A DNA stretch of 64,000 bases from Bacteroides mediterraneensis (GTDB taxonomy: Bacteria > Bacteroidota > Bacteroidia > Bacteroidales > Bacteroidaceae): NCBI RefSeq assembly GCF_025993685.1, contig NZ_DAJPEN010000001.1, positions 4,349,268-4,413,267 of the forward strand. The letters are read 5' to 3'. Under the pieces are notes generated by a model, which was given only the letters and a program-made list of their open reading frames with translations, had not been told where the DNA came from and searched no databases. Made by a program: the position numbers and the translations under genes. Each line of letters opens with the position of its first letter. Positions within the stretch are counted from its first letter, which is position 1. Positions 8,831-16,604 of the stretch are shown one piece after another.

Positions 8831-8876
8831 TAAAAAGCCGCAAAGTAAAAAAAAAAGGATTACTTTGCGGCTTTTC
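8831..8876 (-). terminator. Terminator of rpmH
   Basis: A 15-bp perfect stem (AAAAGCCGCAAAGTA with TACTTTGCGGCTTTT) lies 20 nt past the rpmH stop. A flanking A run on the + strand gives the U tract on the minus strand. Confidence 0.75.
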
Positions 8877-8895
8877 TGTCAAACAGAGCGCTTGA

Positions 8896-9057
8896 TTAAG
8901 CTTTAACTCCGTTGTATTCGTCAGATACAGTTAATTTCTTGCGGCCTTTAGCGCGACGTGCTGCCAATACTCGGCGACCGTTAGCGGTAGCCATTCTTTC
9001 ACGGAAACCGTGTTTGTTTCTTCTCTTTCTGTTAGAGGGTTGGAATGTTCTTTTCAT
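8896..9057 (-). CDS. rpmH: 50S ribosomal protein L34
   Basis: Ribosomal protein bL34, 53 residues, very basic. Reading the minus strand gives MKRTFQPSNRKRRNKHGFR followed by ERMATANGRRVLAARRAKGRKKL, the invariant L34 pattern, plus a Bacteroidales-type tail ending NGVKA. It has its own well-matched promoter and terminator, divergent from efp. The rnpA/yidC neighbourhood seen with rpmH in many phyla is absent. Confidence 0.97.
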   Translation of the reverse strand: MKRTFQPSNRKRRNKHGFRERMATANGRRVLAARRAKGRKKLTVSDEYNGVKA

Positions 9058-9101
9058 TTTCGTATATACTATTTATGTTATTATTCCATGCGTTCGGGCT
9101 G

Positions 9102-9132
9102 CAAAATTAGTGACTTTTTTTTAATAATCAAA
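9102..9132 (-). promoter_or_regulatory. Promoter of rpmH
   Basis: On the minus strand a -33 TTTG (9129-9132) and a -7 TAATTTTG (9102-9109) are exactly 19 bp apart, a full Bacteroidetes consensus match. The transcript leader is about 40 nt. Confidence 0.75.
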
Positions 9133-9159
9133 GTGCTAAATCATTTTTAGACAAATCTT

Positions 9160-9191
9160 TTTGCGTTTTTTCGTGATTTAGATTAATTTTG
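9160..9191 (+). promoter_or_regulatory. Promoter of efp
   Basis: -33 TTTG at 9160-9163 and -7 TAATTTTG at 9184-9191 with a 20-bp spacer. It is divergent from the rpmH promoter, with about 27 bp between the two -33 elements. Confidence 0.7.
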
Positions 9192-9246
9192 CAACCGTAT
9201 TCAGAGAATAAATCAACTATAACATAATAATAAAAGGATTTAAGTT

Positions 9247-9813
9247 ATGATTAATGCTCAAGACATTAAAATCGGAACCGCTATCCGTATGGATGGCAAA
9301 TTGTATTTCTGCATTGACTTCCTGCATGTAAAACCGGGTAAAGGAAACACTTTCATGCGTACAAAGCTGAAAGATGTGGTAGACGGATACGTATTGGAAC
9401 GTCGTTTCAACATCGGTGAAAAACTGGAAGATGTACGTGTAGAACGCCGTCCTTACCAGTATCTGTATAAAGAAGGTGAAGACTATATCTTCATGAACCA
9501 GGAAACTTTCGAACAGGTGCCCATCGCTCACGACCTGATTGAAGGTGTGGATTTCCTGAAAGAAGAAATGGTGGTGGAAGTGGTTTCTGATGCTTCTACT
9601 GAAACTATTTTGTTCGCTGAACTGCCGGTAAAAGTACAGTTGAAGGTGACTTACACTGAACCGGGTCTGAAAGGTGATACGGCAACCAACGCTACCAAAC
9701 CGGCTACTGTAGAAACAGGTGCTACTGTACGTGTGCCGTTGTTCATCAACCAGGACGAAATTATCGAAGTGGATACTCGTGACGGTTCATACGTAGGTCG
9801 TGTAAAAGCTTGA
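9247..9813 (+). CDS. efp: Elongation factor P
   Basis: EF-P, 188 residues, which relieves ribosome stalling at polyproline stretches. The KOW-like domain I carries the tip loop KPGKGNTFMRTKL; K32 there is at the position that is post-translationally modified in many bacteria. The C-terminal OB domains include the family ending (VRVPLFINQDEIIEVDTRDGSYVGRV). The paralogue YeiP is unlikely given the canonical PGKG loop. It has its own promoter and a terminator shared with the converging GH95 gene. Confidence 0.96.
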   Translation: MINAQDIKIGTAIRMDGKLYFCIDFLHVKPGKGNTFMRTKLKDVVDGYVLERRFNIGEKLEDVRVERRPYQYLYKEGEDYIFMNQETFEQVPIAHDLIEGVDFLKEEMVVEVVSDASTETILFAELPVKVQLKVTYTEPGLKGDTATNATKPATVETGATVRVPLFINQDEIIEVDTRDGSYVGRVKA

Positions 9814-9852
9814 TAAGATATATCTGTCAGAGAAATCATTCTCAAAAGATAA

Positions 9853-9890
9853 AAAGAAAGCCGCATTGGACATTCCAGTGCGGCTTTCTG
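9853..9890. terminator. Bidirectional terminator between efp and the GH95 gene
   Basis: A 15-bp stem (GAAAGCCGCATTGGA with CCAGTGCGGCTTTC, one G-U) is flanked by A and T runs, placed between two converging genes. Confidence 0.75.
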
Positions 9891-9908
9891 CGTATTGATA
9901 CTTTCAGC

Positions 9909-12338
9909 TTACAAGAGCTGGATACCTTTGTTCGCTTTCAGGTTGACGGTTCGGGCCTTTCCGTTGAAGCAGACTTTTGTCTTGCCTCCTTTTCGGGCCT
10001 GGATGTACAGGGAAGTCACCTTGCCGTCTTTCCATTCCATGTCGACCACGAAACCTCCACGGGCACAGATTCCTTTCACGCTGCCGTCTTTCCATTCTTC
10101 CGGAAGAGCCGGAAGCAGGGTGATACTGTTTTCGGACGACTGCATCAGCATCTCAATCACGCCGGCACAACCTCCGAAGTTGCCGTCAATCTGGAACGGA
10201 GAGTGGGCGTCGAGCAGGTTCGGATAAGTTCCTCCTCCGCGGCGGGCATCTTTCCCTTTGTAACCGTCCGGGCTGACGTAACGCAACAGACGGCGGTAGA
10301 TGTGGTAGGCATTCTTGCCGTCTTTCAGGCGGGCATAAAGATTGACACGCCAACCGGTGCTCCAACCGGTGGTGTTGTCGCCCTTGATTTCCAATGTACG
10401 GGCACAAGCCTTGGCCAGGTCGGGTATGTTTTCTACCGACAGATGGCGACCGGGATACAGACCGAACAAGTGCGACTGGTGACGGTGTTGCGGGTCTTCG
10501 TCGCTCCAGTCGTGGAACCATTCCTGCAGGTTGCCGTTCTTTCCTACCCGGTAGGGCAGCAGACGGGCCAGGGTCTTGTCAATCTGTTTCCGGAAGTCCT
10601 TGTCCGTACCGAGCACTTCGGCAGCCTTGGCGGCATCAATCAGGCATTCGCGGGTCATGGCCAGGTCGGCCGTACAGCCGTAGGATGTGGCACCGACATA
10701 CCCGTCAGGTGTCACGAACTTGTTCTCCGGCGAAGTGCCCGGTGAGGTGAGCAGTTTGCCGTCCTTCTCAATCAGCCAGTTCAAGCAGAATTCAGCCGCC
10801 CCTTTCAGCACCGGATAATATTGTTGCAGGAACGCCTTGTCTTGTGTGAAGGCATAACGTTCCCAGATGTGAGTCGACAGCCAGGCGCCTCCCATGGTCC
10901 AGCAGGCCCACGACGGGTCGCCCACGTTCAGTCCCACGGGGCAGGTCATGGCCCAGATGTCCGTGTTCTGTCCCAGACACCATCCCTTCTGTACACCGTA
11001 ATACGCCTTGGCTGTGGCTTCTCCCGTATGTTGCAGGTTGGCAATGAATTCCATCAGCGGACGGTGCATCTCGCTCAGGTTGGCTGTCTCGGCAGCCCAG
11101 TAGTTCTCCTCCAGGTTGATGTTGCTGGTATAGTTGCAGCTCCAGGGCGGAAGGAGCCGTTCGTTCCACAATCCCTGCAGGTTGGCCGGCACACCCGGTG
11201 TGCGCGAGCTGGAGATGAGCAGGTAGCGGCCATACTGGAAATACAAGGCTTCCAGTTCCGGATTCTTCTGCGACTGGTCCGTGTATTGCAGGAGCTGTAC
11301 GTCGGTGGGCAGGTTGGCGATGGCTTTGTCCGTGCTTCCGAGGTTCAGCTCTACGCGGTTGAAGAACGACTGGTAGTCGGCCACATGCGCCTTTTCGAGT
11401 GTCTCGAACGATTTCCGTGCCGCCCGGTCCATACGCTGTGCCACCAGGTTCCGGTAGTCACGGCCTTCTTTCATCGGGTCCTTGTCGAAACCGTTGAAGC
11501 TGGTCACGTTGGCTACCAGAATCAGGGCCTCTTTTCCGCCCGCTATCTTCAGTTCCCCCGACGGGAAGCTCTTTACCTGGCTTTCCGGGGCGATGACCCG
11601 AATCAGCGTGCGGAAATGCGTACCCCGTTCCGGGTCGTACAGGTGCTTGTTTTTCACGTCATCGAAATATACCGGATACGAATGGTAGGCTGCGTAGCCT
11701 TCGGCCGAGATTTCATTGCCGGAAGCCGTGGTGGCATGGGGCAGGAGTGAGGTGAAAGAGAGAAGTGCCTGAATGCCTTTTTCGCTTTCTGTCTGCAGGC
11801 GGAGCACAATCACGGAGTCGGGAGCCGAGGCGAAATAGTCGCAGGAGAAAGCTTTGCCGTTCCGCTGGTAGCTGGTCCGTGCGAGGGCTTGCCGGATGTC
11901 CAGGCTCCGCTGGTAGCCGGTCACCTGTGCCGGTTCGTCCAGATACGTGAGGGAGAGTTGCCCCAAGGGCTGGTAGTTTTCGCTGTAATGTCCCTGCACC
12001 TTTCGTTGGGCAAGGTCGGCGCCGCGGTAGTCTTCCTTGTCGAGCAAGGCCCGTATTTCGGGAATTGCCTTGTGGGCATCGGGAGTAGTGACTTTCCGGT
12101 CGGGTTCGCCGGTCCATAGTGTCAAGTCGTTCAGGGAGAGGACATCCTTGTCCGTGCCTCCGTAAAGAATGGCTCCCATCGTACCGTTTCCGATGACCAG
12201 AGCCTCTTCAAAATATTCCGCCGGCCGGTCGTAGTGCAGCACCAGCCGGTTTTGTGCGGAAAGTGAGAATGCGTGTAATGAAATGGTACAGGTCATTACC
12301 GCAATGCCCTTCCATTTACGGATAGAAAAACTTTTCAT
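9909..12338 (-). CDS. GH95-family exo-glycosidase (alpha-L-fucosidase type)
   Basis: Secreted glycoside hydrolase of about 809 residues with GH95 architecture: N-terminal beta-sandwich beginning EYFEEALVIGNGTMGAILYGG, then an (alpha/alpha)6 catalytic barrel. Family residues are visible: the N-x-N pair in TSNINLEENYW (near residue 404), a Glu in TSPGTSPENKF (near 537) and the Asp-His block DEDPQHRHQSHLFGLYPG (near 613-625). Known GH95 enzymes cleave alpha-1,2-linked L-fucose, some L-galactose. The frame is open 43 codons upstream, but the ATG at 12338 (MKSFSIRKWKG) gives a clean signal peptide ending LSAQ, so it was chosen. It stands alone, converges with efp, and has a 22-bp-period array 100 nt upstream. 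Confidence 0.88.
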   Translation of the reverse strand: MKSFSIRKWKGIAVMTCTISLHAFSLSAQNRLVLHYDRPAEYFEEALVIGNGTMGAILYGGTDKDVLSLNDLTLWTGEPDRKVTTPDAHKAIPEIRALLDKEDYRGADLAQRKVQGHYSENYQPLGQLSLTYLDEPAQVTGYQRSLDIRQALARTSYQRNGKAFSCDYFASAPDSVIVLRLQTESEKGIQALLSFTSLLPHATTASGNEISAEGYAAYHSYPVYFDDVKNKHLYDPERGTHFRTLIRVIAPESQVKSFPSGELKIAGGKEALILVANVTSFNGFDKDPMKEGRDYRNLVAQRMDRAARKSFETLEKAHVADYQSFFNRVELNLGSTDKAIANLPTDVQLLQYTDQSQKNPELEALYFQYGRYLLISSSRTPGVPANLQGLWNERLLPPWSCNYTSNINLEENYWAAETANLSEMHRPLMEFIANLQHTGEATAKAYYGVQKGWCLGQNTDIWAMTCPVGLNVGDPSWACWTMGGAWLSTHIWERYAFTQDKAFLQQYYPVLKGAAEFCLNWLIEKDGKLLTSPGTSPENKFVTPDGYVGATSYGCTADLAMTRECLIDAAKAAEVLGTDKDFRKQIDKTLARLLPYRVGKNGNLQEWFHDWSDEDPQHRHQSHLFGLYPGRHLSVENIPDLAKACARTLEIKGDNTTGWSTGWRVNLYARLKDGKNAYHIYRRLLRYVSPDGYKGKDARRGGGTYPNLLDAHSPFQIDGNFGGCAGVIEMLMQSSENSITLLPALPEEWKDGSVKGICARGGFVVDMEWKDGKVTSLYIQARKGGKTKVCFNGKARTVNLKANKGIQLL

Positions 12339-12437
12339 AGTGTATGTGTGAATAAAGAAAATTAACAACCGCAAGTTATTAAGAAAATCCCGTACGGGCA
12401 AAAACTTGGCCTGAAACATGGAAAAAAGGGGTGAAAA

Positions 12438-12525
12438 AAACGCCTTTGCGTTTGACTTGAAACGCAAGTGCGTTTGAAGGAAAACACAAGTGCGTTTTGA
12501 CCGAAACGTAAAGGCGTTTTTGGCG
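12438..12525. repeat. Array A: four 22-bp units, each with a palindromic core
   Basis: Four units start at 12438, 12460, 12482 and 12504, an exact 22-bp period. The core of unit 2 is AAACGCAAGTGCGTTT (6-bp arms, AAGT loop). Unit 1 has loop CTTT and perfect arms; units 3 and 4 have one arm change each. Spacers are about 6 bp and differ. The array lies between the rpmE2 terminator and the GH95 start. Two other arrays with the same period occur at 35559 and 59549. Confidence 0.85.
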
Positions 12526-12560
12526 GGATGTCAAAAGTCTTCAGAGGTCGACGAAAGTCT

Positions 12561-12602
12561 ACAAAAAAAGCCTTCCCATCGTCGCGATGGAAAGGCTTTT
12601 CT
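12561..12602 (-). terminator. Terminator of rpmE2
   Basis: A 15-bp stem with one mismatch (AAAAGCCTTCCCATC with GATGGAAAGGCTTTT), loop GTCGC, U tract on the minus strand. Confidence 0.75.
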
Positions 12603-12626
12603 TTATTTTTCCCGAAAAATAATCAA

Positions 12627-12881
12627 TTATTTTTTCTTGTGGTTTGCATAACGGCTCATGAACTTGTCCACACGTCCTGCAGTATCCACCAGTTTAGACT
12701 TACCAGTGTAGAACGGGTGAGATGAGCTAGAGATTTCCAGCTTAACCAACGGATAAGTTTCTCCTTCGAATTCAATTGTGTCTTTAGTAGCACAAGTTGA
12801 ACGAGACAGGAACATGTCGCCGTTTGACATGTCTTTAAATACTACCGGACGGTAGTTTTCAGGATGAATGCCTTTTTTCAT
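12627..12881 (-). CDS. rpmE2: 50S ribosomal protein L31 type B
   Basis: Ribosomal protein bL31, 84 residues (MKKGIHPENYRPVVFKDMS...). It belongs to the C-minus, type B form: the four zinc-binding cysteines of type A L31 are absent, with a single Cys in RSTCATKDT. The segment SSSSHPFYTGKSKLVDTAGRVDKF is the family hallmark. Type B paralogues are zinc-independent and in some bacteria are induced on zinc limitation; whether this genome also has a type A copy cannot be seen here. Confidence 0.95.
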   Translation of the reverse strand: MKKGIHPENYRPVVFKDMSNGDMFLSRSTCATKDTIEFEGETYPLVKLEISSSSHPFYTGKSKLVDTAGRVDKFMSRYANHKKK

Positions 12882-12965
12882 TTTAGTATATACTTTTTGT
12901 TGTTATTATTGACAAATAAATATGTGGTAACACCGATAAAGTGTGTAATGGTCTATTTCGGGTTG

Positions 12966-12973
12966 CAAAGATA
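12966..12973 (-). promoter_or_regulatory. -7 element of the rpmE2 promoter
   Basis: TATCTTTG on the minus strand, about 85 nt upstream of the start. At the expected -33 distance there is only an A/T-rich TTTT. The remainder of 12882-13154 shows no gene. Confidence 0.5.
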
Positions 12974-13154
12974 CGCTATTTCTTTGAAACTAAAAAGAAA
13001 TAGCCGAAAAAATTATTCTGTCAGTCAAAGGCTTTTATAATATAGGTGGGCGGTTTTTGTCACATCTACTTTGCATCCTTGCCGCATCTTTTGGTAAATA
13101 TTCCGGTTAAAATTGATTTGCCTCAAGAAAAGACAGAAAATCTCCGATTCAGGA

Positions 13155-13186
13155 TATTGCTAATTCTTTTTATATTGTTACTTTTG
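13155..13186 (+). promoter_or_regulatory. Promoter of the aldolase gene
   Basis: -7 TACTTTTG at 13179-13186 preceded by ATTG (13155-13158) at a 20-bp spacing; transcription would begin about 35 nt before the ATG. Confidence 0.5.
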
Positions 13187-13226
13187 CAGATGGAATTAAT
13201 TACTAACAATTATAAAACTTACAAAA

Positions 13227-14234
13227 ATGGTTAATTACAAAGAGTTAGGCTTGGTGAACACAAGAGATATGTTTGCCAGAGCAATCAAAGGTGGATATGC
13301 TATCCCTGCTTTCAATTTCAATAATATGGAACAGTTGCAGGCCATCATCAAGGCTGCTGTAGAAACAAAATCTCCGGTAATTCTCCAGGTTTCTAAAGGT
13401 GCTCGTAACTATGCTAACCAGACTTTGTTGCGTTACATGGCAGAAGGTGCTGTAGAATATGCAAAGGAACTGGGTTGTGCACATCCTGAAATCGTGCTTC
13501 ACCTTGACCACGGAGATTCATTCGAACTGTGCAAGTCTTGCATCGACATGGGATTCTCTTCAGTAATGATCGACGGTTCTCATCTGCCATACGAAGAAAA
13601 CGTAGCTTTGACTAAGAAAGTAGTTGACTATGCACATCAGTTCGACGTAACAGTTGAAGGTGAGCTGGGTGTATTGGCCGGTGTAGAAGATGAAGTTTCT
13701 GCAGAACACCACACTTATACTAACCCTGAAGAAGTAATCGACTTCGCTACTCGTACAGGTTGCGACTCATTGGCTATCTCAATCGGTACTTCTCACGGTG
13801 CTTACAAGTTCAAACCTGAACAGTGCCACGTAGATCCGGCTACTGGTCGTCTGGTTCCTCCTCCATTGGAATTCGCTGTACTGGACGCTGTAATGGAAAA
13901 ACTTCCGGGATTCCCTATCGTTCTTCACGGATCTTCATCAGTTCCTCAGGAAGAAGTGGACACTATCAACAAATATGGTGGCAAGCTGGAAGCTGCTATC
14001 GGTATTCCTGAAGACCAGTTGCGTAAGGCTGCTAAATCTGCAGTTTGCAAGATCAACATCGACTCAGACTCTCGTCTGGCTATGACTGCTGCTATCCGTA
14101 AAGTATTCGCTGAAAAACCGGCTGAATTCGACCCGCGTAAATACCTGGGCCCGGCTCGTGACAACATGGAAAAACTTTACAAGCACAAAATCATCAACGT
14201 ATTGGGTTCTGACAACAAGTTGGCTCAGTGCTAA
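13227..14234 (+). CDS. fba: Class II fructose-1,6-bisphosphate aldolase
   Basis: Zinc-dependent aldolase of glycolysis and gluconeogenesis, 335 residues. Metal and substrate motifs are visible: VLHLDHGDSFE (first zinc His after the catalytic Asp), VTVEGELGVLAGVEDEVS, SIGTSHGAYKF (zinc His), PIVLHGSSSVP (zinc His) and KINIDSDSRLAM for the phosphate site. The length fits the class IIB group. A terminator follows. Tagatose-bisphosphate aldolase is a less likely alternative, as the gene is isolated and not in a sugar operon. Confidence 0.95.
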   Translation: MVNYKELGLVNTRDMFARAIKGGYAIPAFNFNNMEQLQAIIKAAVETKSPVILQVSKGARNYANQTLLRYMAEGAVEYAKELGCAHPEIVLHLDHGDSFELCKSCIDMGFSSVMIDGSHLPYEENVALTKKVVDYAHQFDVTVEGELGVLAGVEDEVSAEHHTYTNPEEVIDFATRTGCDSLAISIGTSHGAYKFKPEQCHVDPATGRLVPPPLEFAVLDAVMEKLPGFPIVLHGSSSVPQEEVDTINKYGGKLEAAIGIPEDQLRKAAKSAVCKINIDSDSRLAMTAAIRKVFAEKPAEFDPRKYLGPARDNMEKLYKHKIINVLGSDNKLAQC

Positions 14235-14270
14235 TCGTGTTTGATACTTATCACACCTGATAAAATGAAT

Positions 14271-14304
14271 AAAGGCTGCTTTCCTTTCGGGAGGCAGCCT
14301 TTTC
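14271..14304. terminator. Terminator between fba and the DUF4250 gene
   Basis: A 9-bp stem AAAGGCTGC / GCAGCCTTT with a 14-nt loop and trailing TTTT lies between converging genes and can serve both. Confidence 0.7.
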
Positions 14305-14322
14305 ATTTGTTTGCGTTCTTTT

Positions 14323-14499
14323 TTACCAGAACTTGTTCTGCGAGGGGTTGTATTCGAACCCCACCGCTTTCAGACGGTTCACGATATCTTCCTTGCTCAC
14401 GTTCAAATCGGCACAGAGTGCGTCGAGTGAAGGGTAATAGTCTCTCAATTTCATGTTGATGAAGCTGAACAGCATCATCGGGTCTTTGGGTAATTCCAT
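14323..14499 (-). CDS. Small DUF4250-family protein
   Basis: A 58-residue protein read on the minus strand: MELPKDPMMLFSFINMKLRD, then YYPSLDALCADLNVSKEDIV and a tail ending NPSQNKFW. This matches the DUF4250 family, short cytosolic helix-turn-helix-like proteins of unknown function in Bacteroidetes and Firmicutes. It is divergent from the YgjP-like gene. A -7 candidate TAACTTTG lies on the minus strand at 14541-14548. No partner gene suggests a role. Confidence 0.85.
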   Translation of the reverse strand: MELPKDPMMLFSFINMKLRDYYPSLDALCADLNVSKEDIVNRLKAVGFEYNPSQNKFW

Positions 14500-14595
14500 A
14501 TTCTGAACTTGTTTTTACGGATTCTTCTTTTTTCGGGGTGCAAAGTTACGGCTTTTATTGTTTCCTTGTACTTATTCTATTGATAATTTATTTGT

Positions 14596-14603
14596 TATCT
14601 TTG
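14596..14603 (+). promoter_or_regulatory. -7 element directly before the YgjP-like gene
   Basis: TATCTTTG ends only 7 nt before the ATG at 14611. If used, the mRNA would be leaderless or nearly so. No good TTTG is found 19-20 bp further upstream. Confidence 0.4.
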
Positions 14604-14610
14604 CAAGGCT

Positions 14611-15318
14611 ATGTCAACTAAACGAGTGATAGAAGATAAAGATTTCCGTCGCATTGTGATTGCCACCCGCCGCGGGGCAAGAAACATCACGATGCGTGTG
14701 AAGCCCGACGGCCTGTATCTTACGGTGCCGCCTTACAGCAAGACCGATAAAGTGCTGGCTACGCTGGAACAGTTCCGGGCTGATTTGCTGGAGCGTTTCC
14801 GCCGGGTGGCCCAGCAGACCTTGGACTTTAATTTCCGGATAGAAGCCGATTGTTTCCGCTTGTCGCTGGAACCCAGCCAGCTGAAATGTTTTACCGTGCG
14901 GCTACGGCCCTCGGGCGAGGTGACCGTATTTTGTCCGGCACACACCGATTTTTCGGATGAGGCCGTGCAGAAGCTGGTACGGGCAGCCATTGTGCGGGCC
15001 CTGAAGAAAGTGGCCTCAGAATTTCTGCCTCCCTTGCTGAAAGTATGGGCCGAACGTTTCGGCCTCACCTACCGGAAGGTGCGGATTACGGGTGCCCGTT
15101 CGCGGTGGGGCAGTTGCACGTCGGCCCGCACCATCAGTCTCTCTTGCTATCTGATGCTGGTACCTTCTCACCTGATTGATTATGTCATCCTGCACGAACT
15201 GGCCCACACGAGGGAGATGAACCATGGTCCCCGTTTCTGGGAACTGCTGAACGATATGACGGCGGGACAGGCCTTGCGTCTGCGTGCGGAACTCCGTCGG
15301 TTTCATCCTTCTTTTTGA
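14611..15318 (+). CDS. YgjP-like zinc metallopeptidase (M48/DUF45)
   Basis: A 235-residue protein of the YgjP/DUF45 group with a SprT-like gluzincin fold. The zinc motif is VILHELAHTREMNHGPRFW, HExxH with a third ligand His further on. The N-terminal half is a beta-rich domain typical of the family, and RSRWGSCTSARTISLSCYL is the conserved segment before the active site. Substrates are unknown; family members sit near restriction or DNA-repair genes in some genomes, but here it stands between DUF4250 and a transporter gene. Confidence 0.88.
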   Translation: MSTKRVIEDKDFRRIVIATRRGARNITMRVKPDGLYLTVPPYSKTDKVLATLEQFRADLLERFRRVAQQTLDFNFRIEADCFRLSLEPSQLKCFTVRLRPSGEVTVFCPAHTDFSDEAVQKLVRAAIVRALKKVASEFLPPLLKVWAERFGLTYRKVRITGARSRWGSCTSARTISLSCYLMLVPSHLIDYVILHELAHTREMNHGPRFWELLNDMTAGQALRLRAELRRFHPSF

Positions 15319-15408
15319 GACATTTAAAAAGAAGGGATATTGTGTCTTTTATACACTTTTTTGATGTAAATTTGCATCGGAAAAGGTTAGGTAAAAAAGA
15401 TTGTTTGA

Positions 15409-16593
15409 ATGAAAAAGAGTTTGCTGGCGTTGGCTTCCGGTACGTTAGGACTGGGCATCGCCGAATTTGTCATGATGGGAATCCTTCCCCATGTAGCTCG
15501 TGATTTAGGTATTAGTATTCCCCAGGCGGGACATTTTATTTCGGCGTATGCCATCGGCGTGTGTGTGGGTGCTCCGTTGACGGTGCTGATTGCCCGTACA
15601 CGGCCCCTGAAGCAGATATTGCTGGGGCTGGCGGCCATTTATGTGATAGGAAATCTCTGTGCGGCACTTTCGCCGGGCTATTGGATGCTGTTGCTGATGC
15701 GCTTCGTGTCGGGACTTCCCCATGGAGCCTTCTTTGGAGTGGGGTCCATTGTAGCCGAGAAGGTGGCCGATAAGGGAAAGACTTCGCAGGCTGTGGCACT
15801 GATGATTGCGGGTATGACCATAGCCAATTTGTTCGGTGTGCCTTTCGGCACGTTGCTGAGCACATTGTTCTCCTGGCGTTTCCCCTTCTTGTTCAACACG
15901 TGTTGGGGACTGCTGGTGTTCTATCTGGTGTGGAAGTGGATTCCTTCGCTGCCGGCTTTGCCCGATACGGGACTGAAAGGACAGTTCCGCTTTCTCCGTA
16001 ATCTGGCTCCGTGGCTTATCATTCTGACCACGATGTTCGGCAACGGAGGGGTGTTCTGTTGGTTCAGCTATGTTACTCCGCAGATGCTGCACGAAGCTGG
16101 GTTCCAGCCGGAAAGTCTGACGTGGATTATGATGCTGGCCGGACTGGGAATGACCCTCGGCAACCTGATTGGCGGACGTTGCGGTGATTTGTACGGGCTG
16201 GCCCCTGTGGTACAGTTCACGCAAGTGTTCATGATGCTGGCTTTGCTGGGTACTTTCCTCTTTGCGGGAGTGCCGTGGCTTTCCGTCTTGCTGATGTTCG
16301 TCTGTGCGGCTGCCCTGTTTGCCGTGTCACCTCCCCAGCAGCTGTTGCTGTTGCAGAATTCCCGGGGAAGTGAGATGATGGGAGCCGCCTGCGTGCAGAT
16401 TGCGTTCAATCTGGGAAATGCGGTAGGAGCATACGCCGGAGGACTGCCGATTGATGCCGGACTGGGTTACCGCTATCCGGCACTGGTAGGAGTCTTTGTG
16501 GTGGCCTTGGGATGGATTTGCGTCACCTGGTATATCAGGCGGGAGCGCAGGTGCCTTCTGAAAAGAAAAACGACAGATACGGTTGTATCATAA
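15409..16593 (+). CDS. MFS transporter, AraJ-like
   Basis: Major facilitator superfamily exporter, 394 residues, 12 predicted membrane segments. It opens with LALASGTLGLGIAEFVMMGI as in AraJ/YdhP drug- and arabinose-efflux proteins. Motif-A-like residues lie between helices 2 and 3 (ARTRPLKQ), and the LMRFVSGLPHGAFFGVGSIVAEKV segment is typical. The substrate is not predictable. It is 11 nt upstream of the hybrid regulator gene and may be cotranscribed with it. A -7 box (TAAATTTG at 15367-15374) precedes it. Confidence 0.85.
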   Translation: MKKSLLALASGTLGLGIAEFVMMGILPHVARDLGISIPQAGHFISAYAIGVCVGAPLTVLIARTRPLKQILLGLAAIYVIGNLCAALSPGYWMLLLMRFVSGLPHGAFFGVGSIVAEKVADKGKTSQAVALMIAGMTIANLFGVPFGTLLSTLFSWRFPFLFNTCWGLLVFYLVWKWIPSLPALPDTGLKGQFRFLRNLAPWLIILTTMFGNGGVFCWFSYVTPQMLHEAGFQPESLTWIMMLAGLGMTLGNLIGGRCGDLYGLAPVVQFTQVFMMLALLGTFLFAGVPWLSVLLMFVCAAALFAVSPPQQLLLLQNSRGSEMMGAACVQIAFNLGNAVGAYAGGLPIDAGLGYRYPALVGVFVVALGWICVTWYIRRERRCLLKRKTTDTVVS

Positions 16594-16604
16594 AACAATA
16601 TACT

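Noticed and set aside
8574..8882. Possible 102-residue minus-strand gene after rpmH
   Set aside because: The frame contains the rpmH terminator hairpin and the gpmI terminator, has no family resemblance and no promoter.
9810..12119. Several long frames on the plus strand opposite the GH95 gene
   Set aside because: GC-rich coding strand yields open antisense frames; none has a recognisable domain, while the minus-strand GH95 is unambiguous.
12339..12467. N-terminal extension of the GH95 protein by 43 residues
   Set aside because: It would run into array A and place the signal peptide inside the protein; the ATG at 12338 is preferred.
12438..12525. CRISPR array
   Set aside because: Spacers are only about 6 bp, repeats are degenerate, and no cas genes are nearby. 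The same holds for the arrays at 35559 and 59549.
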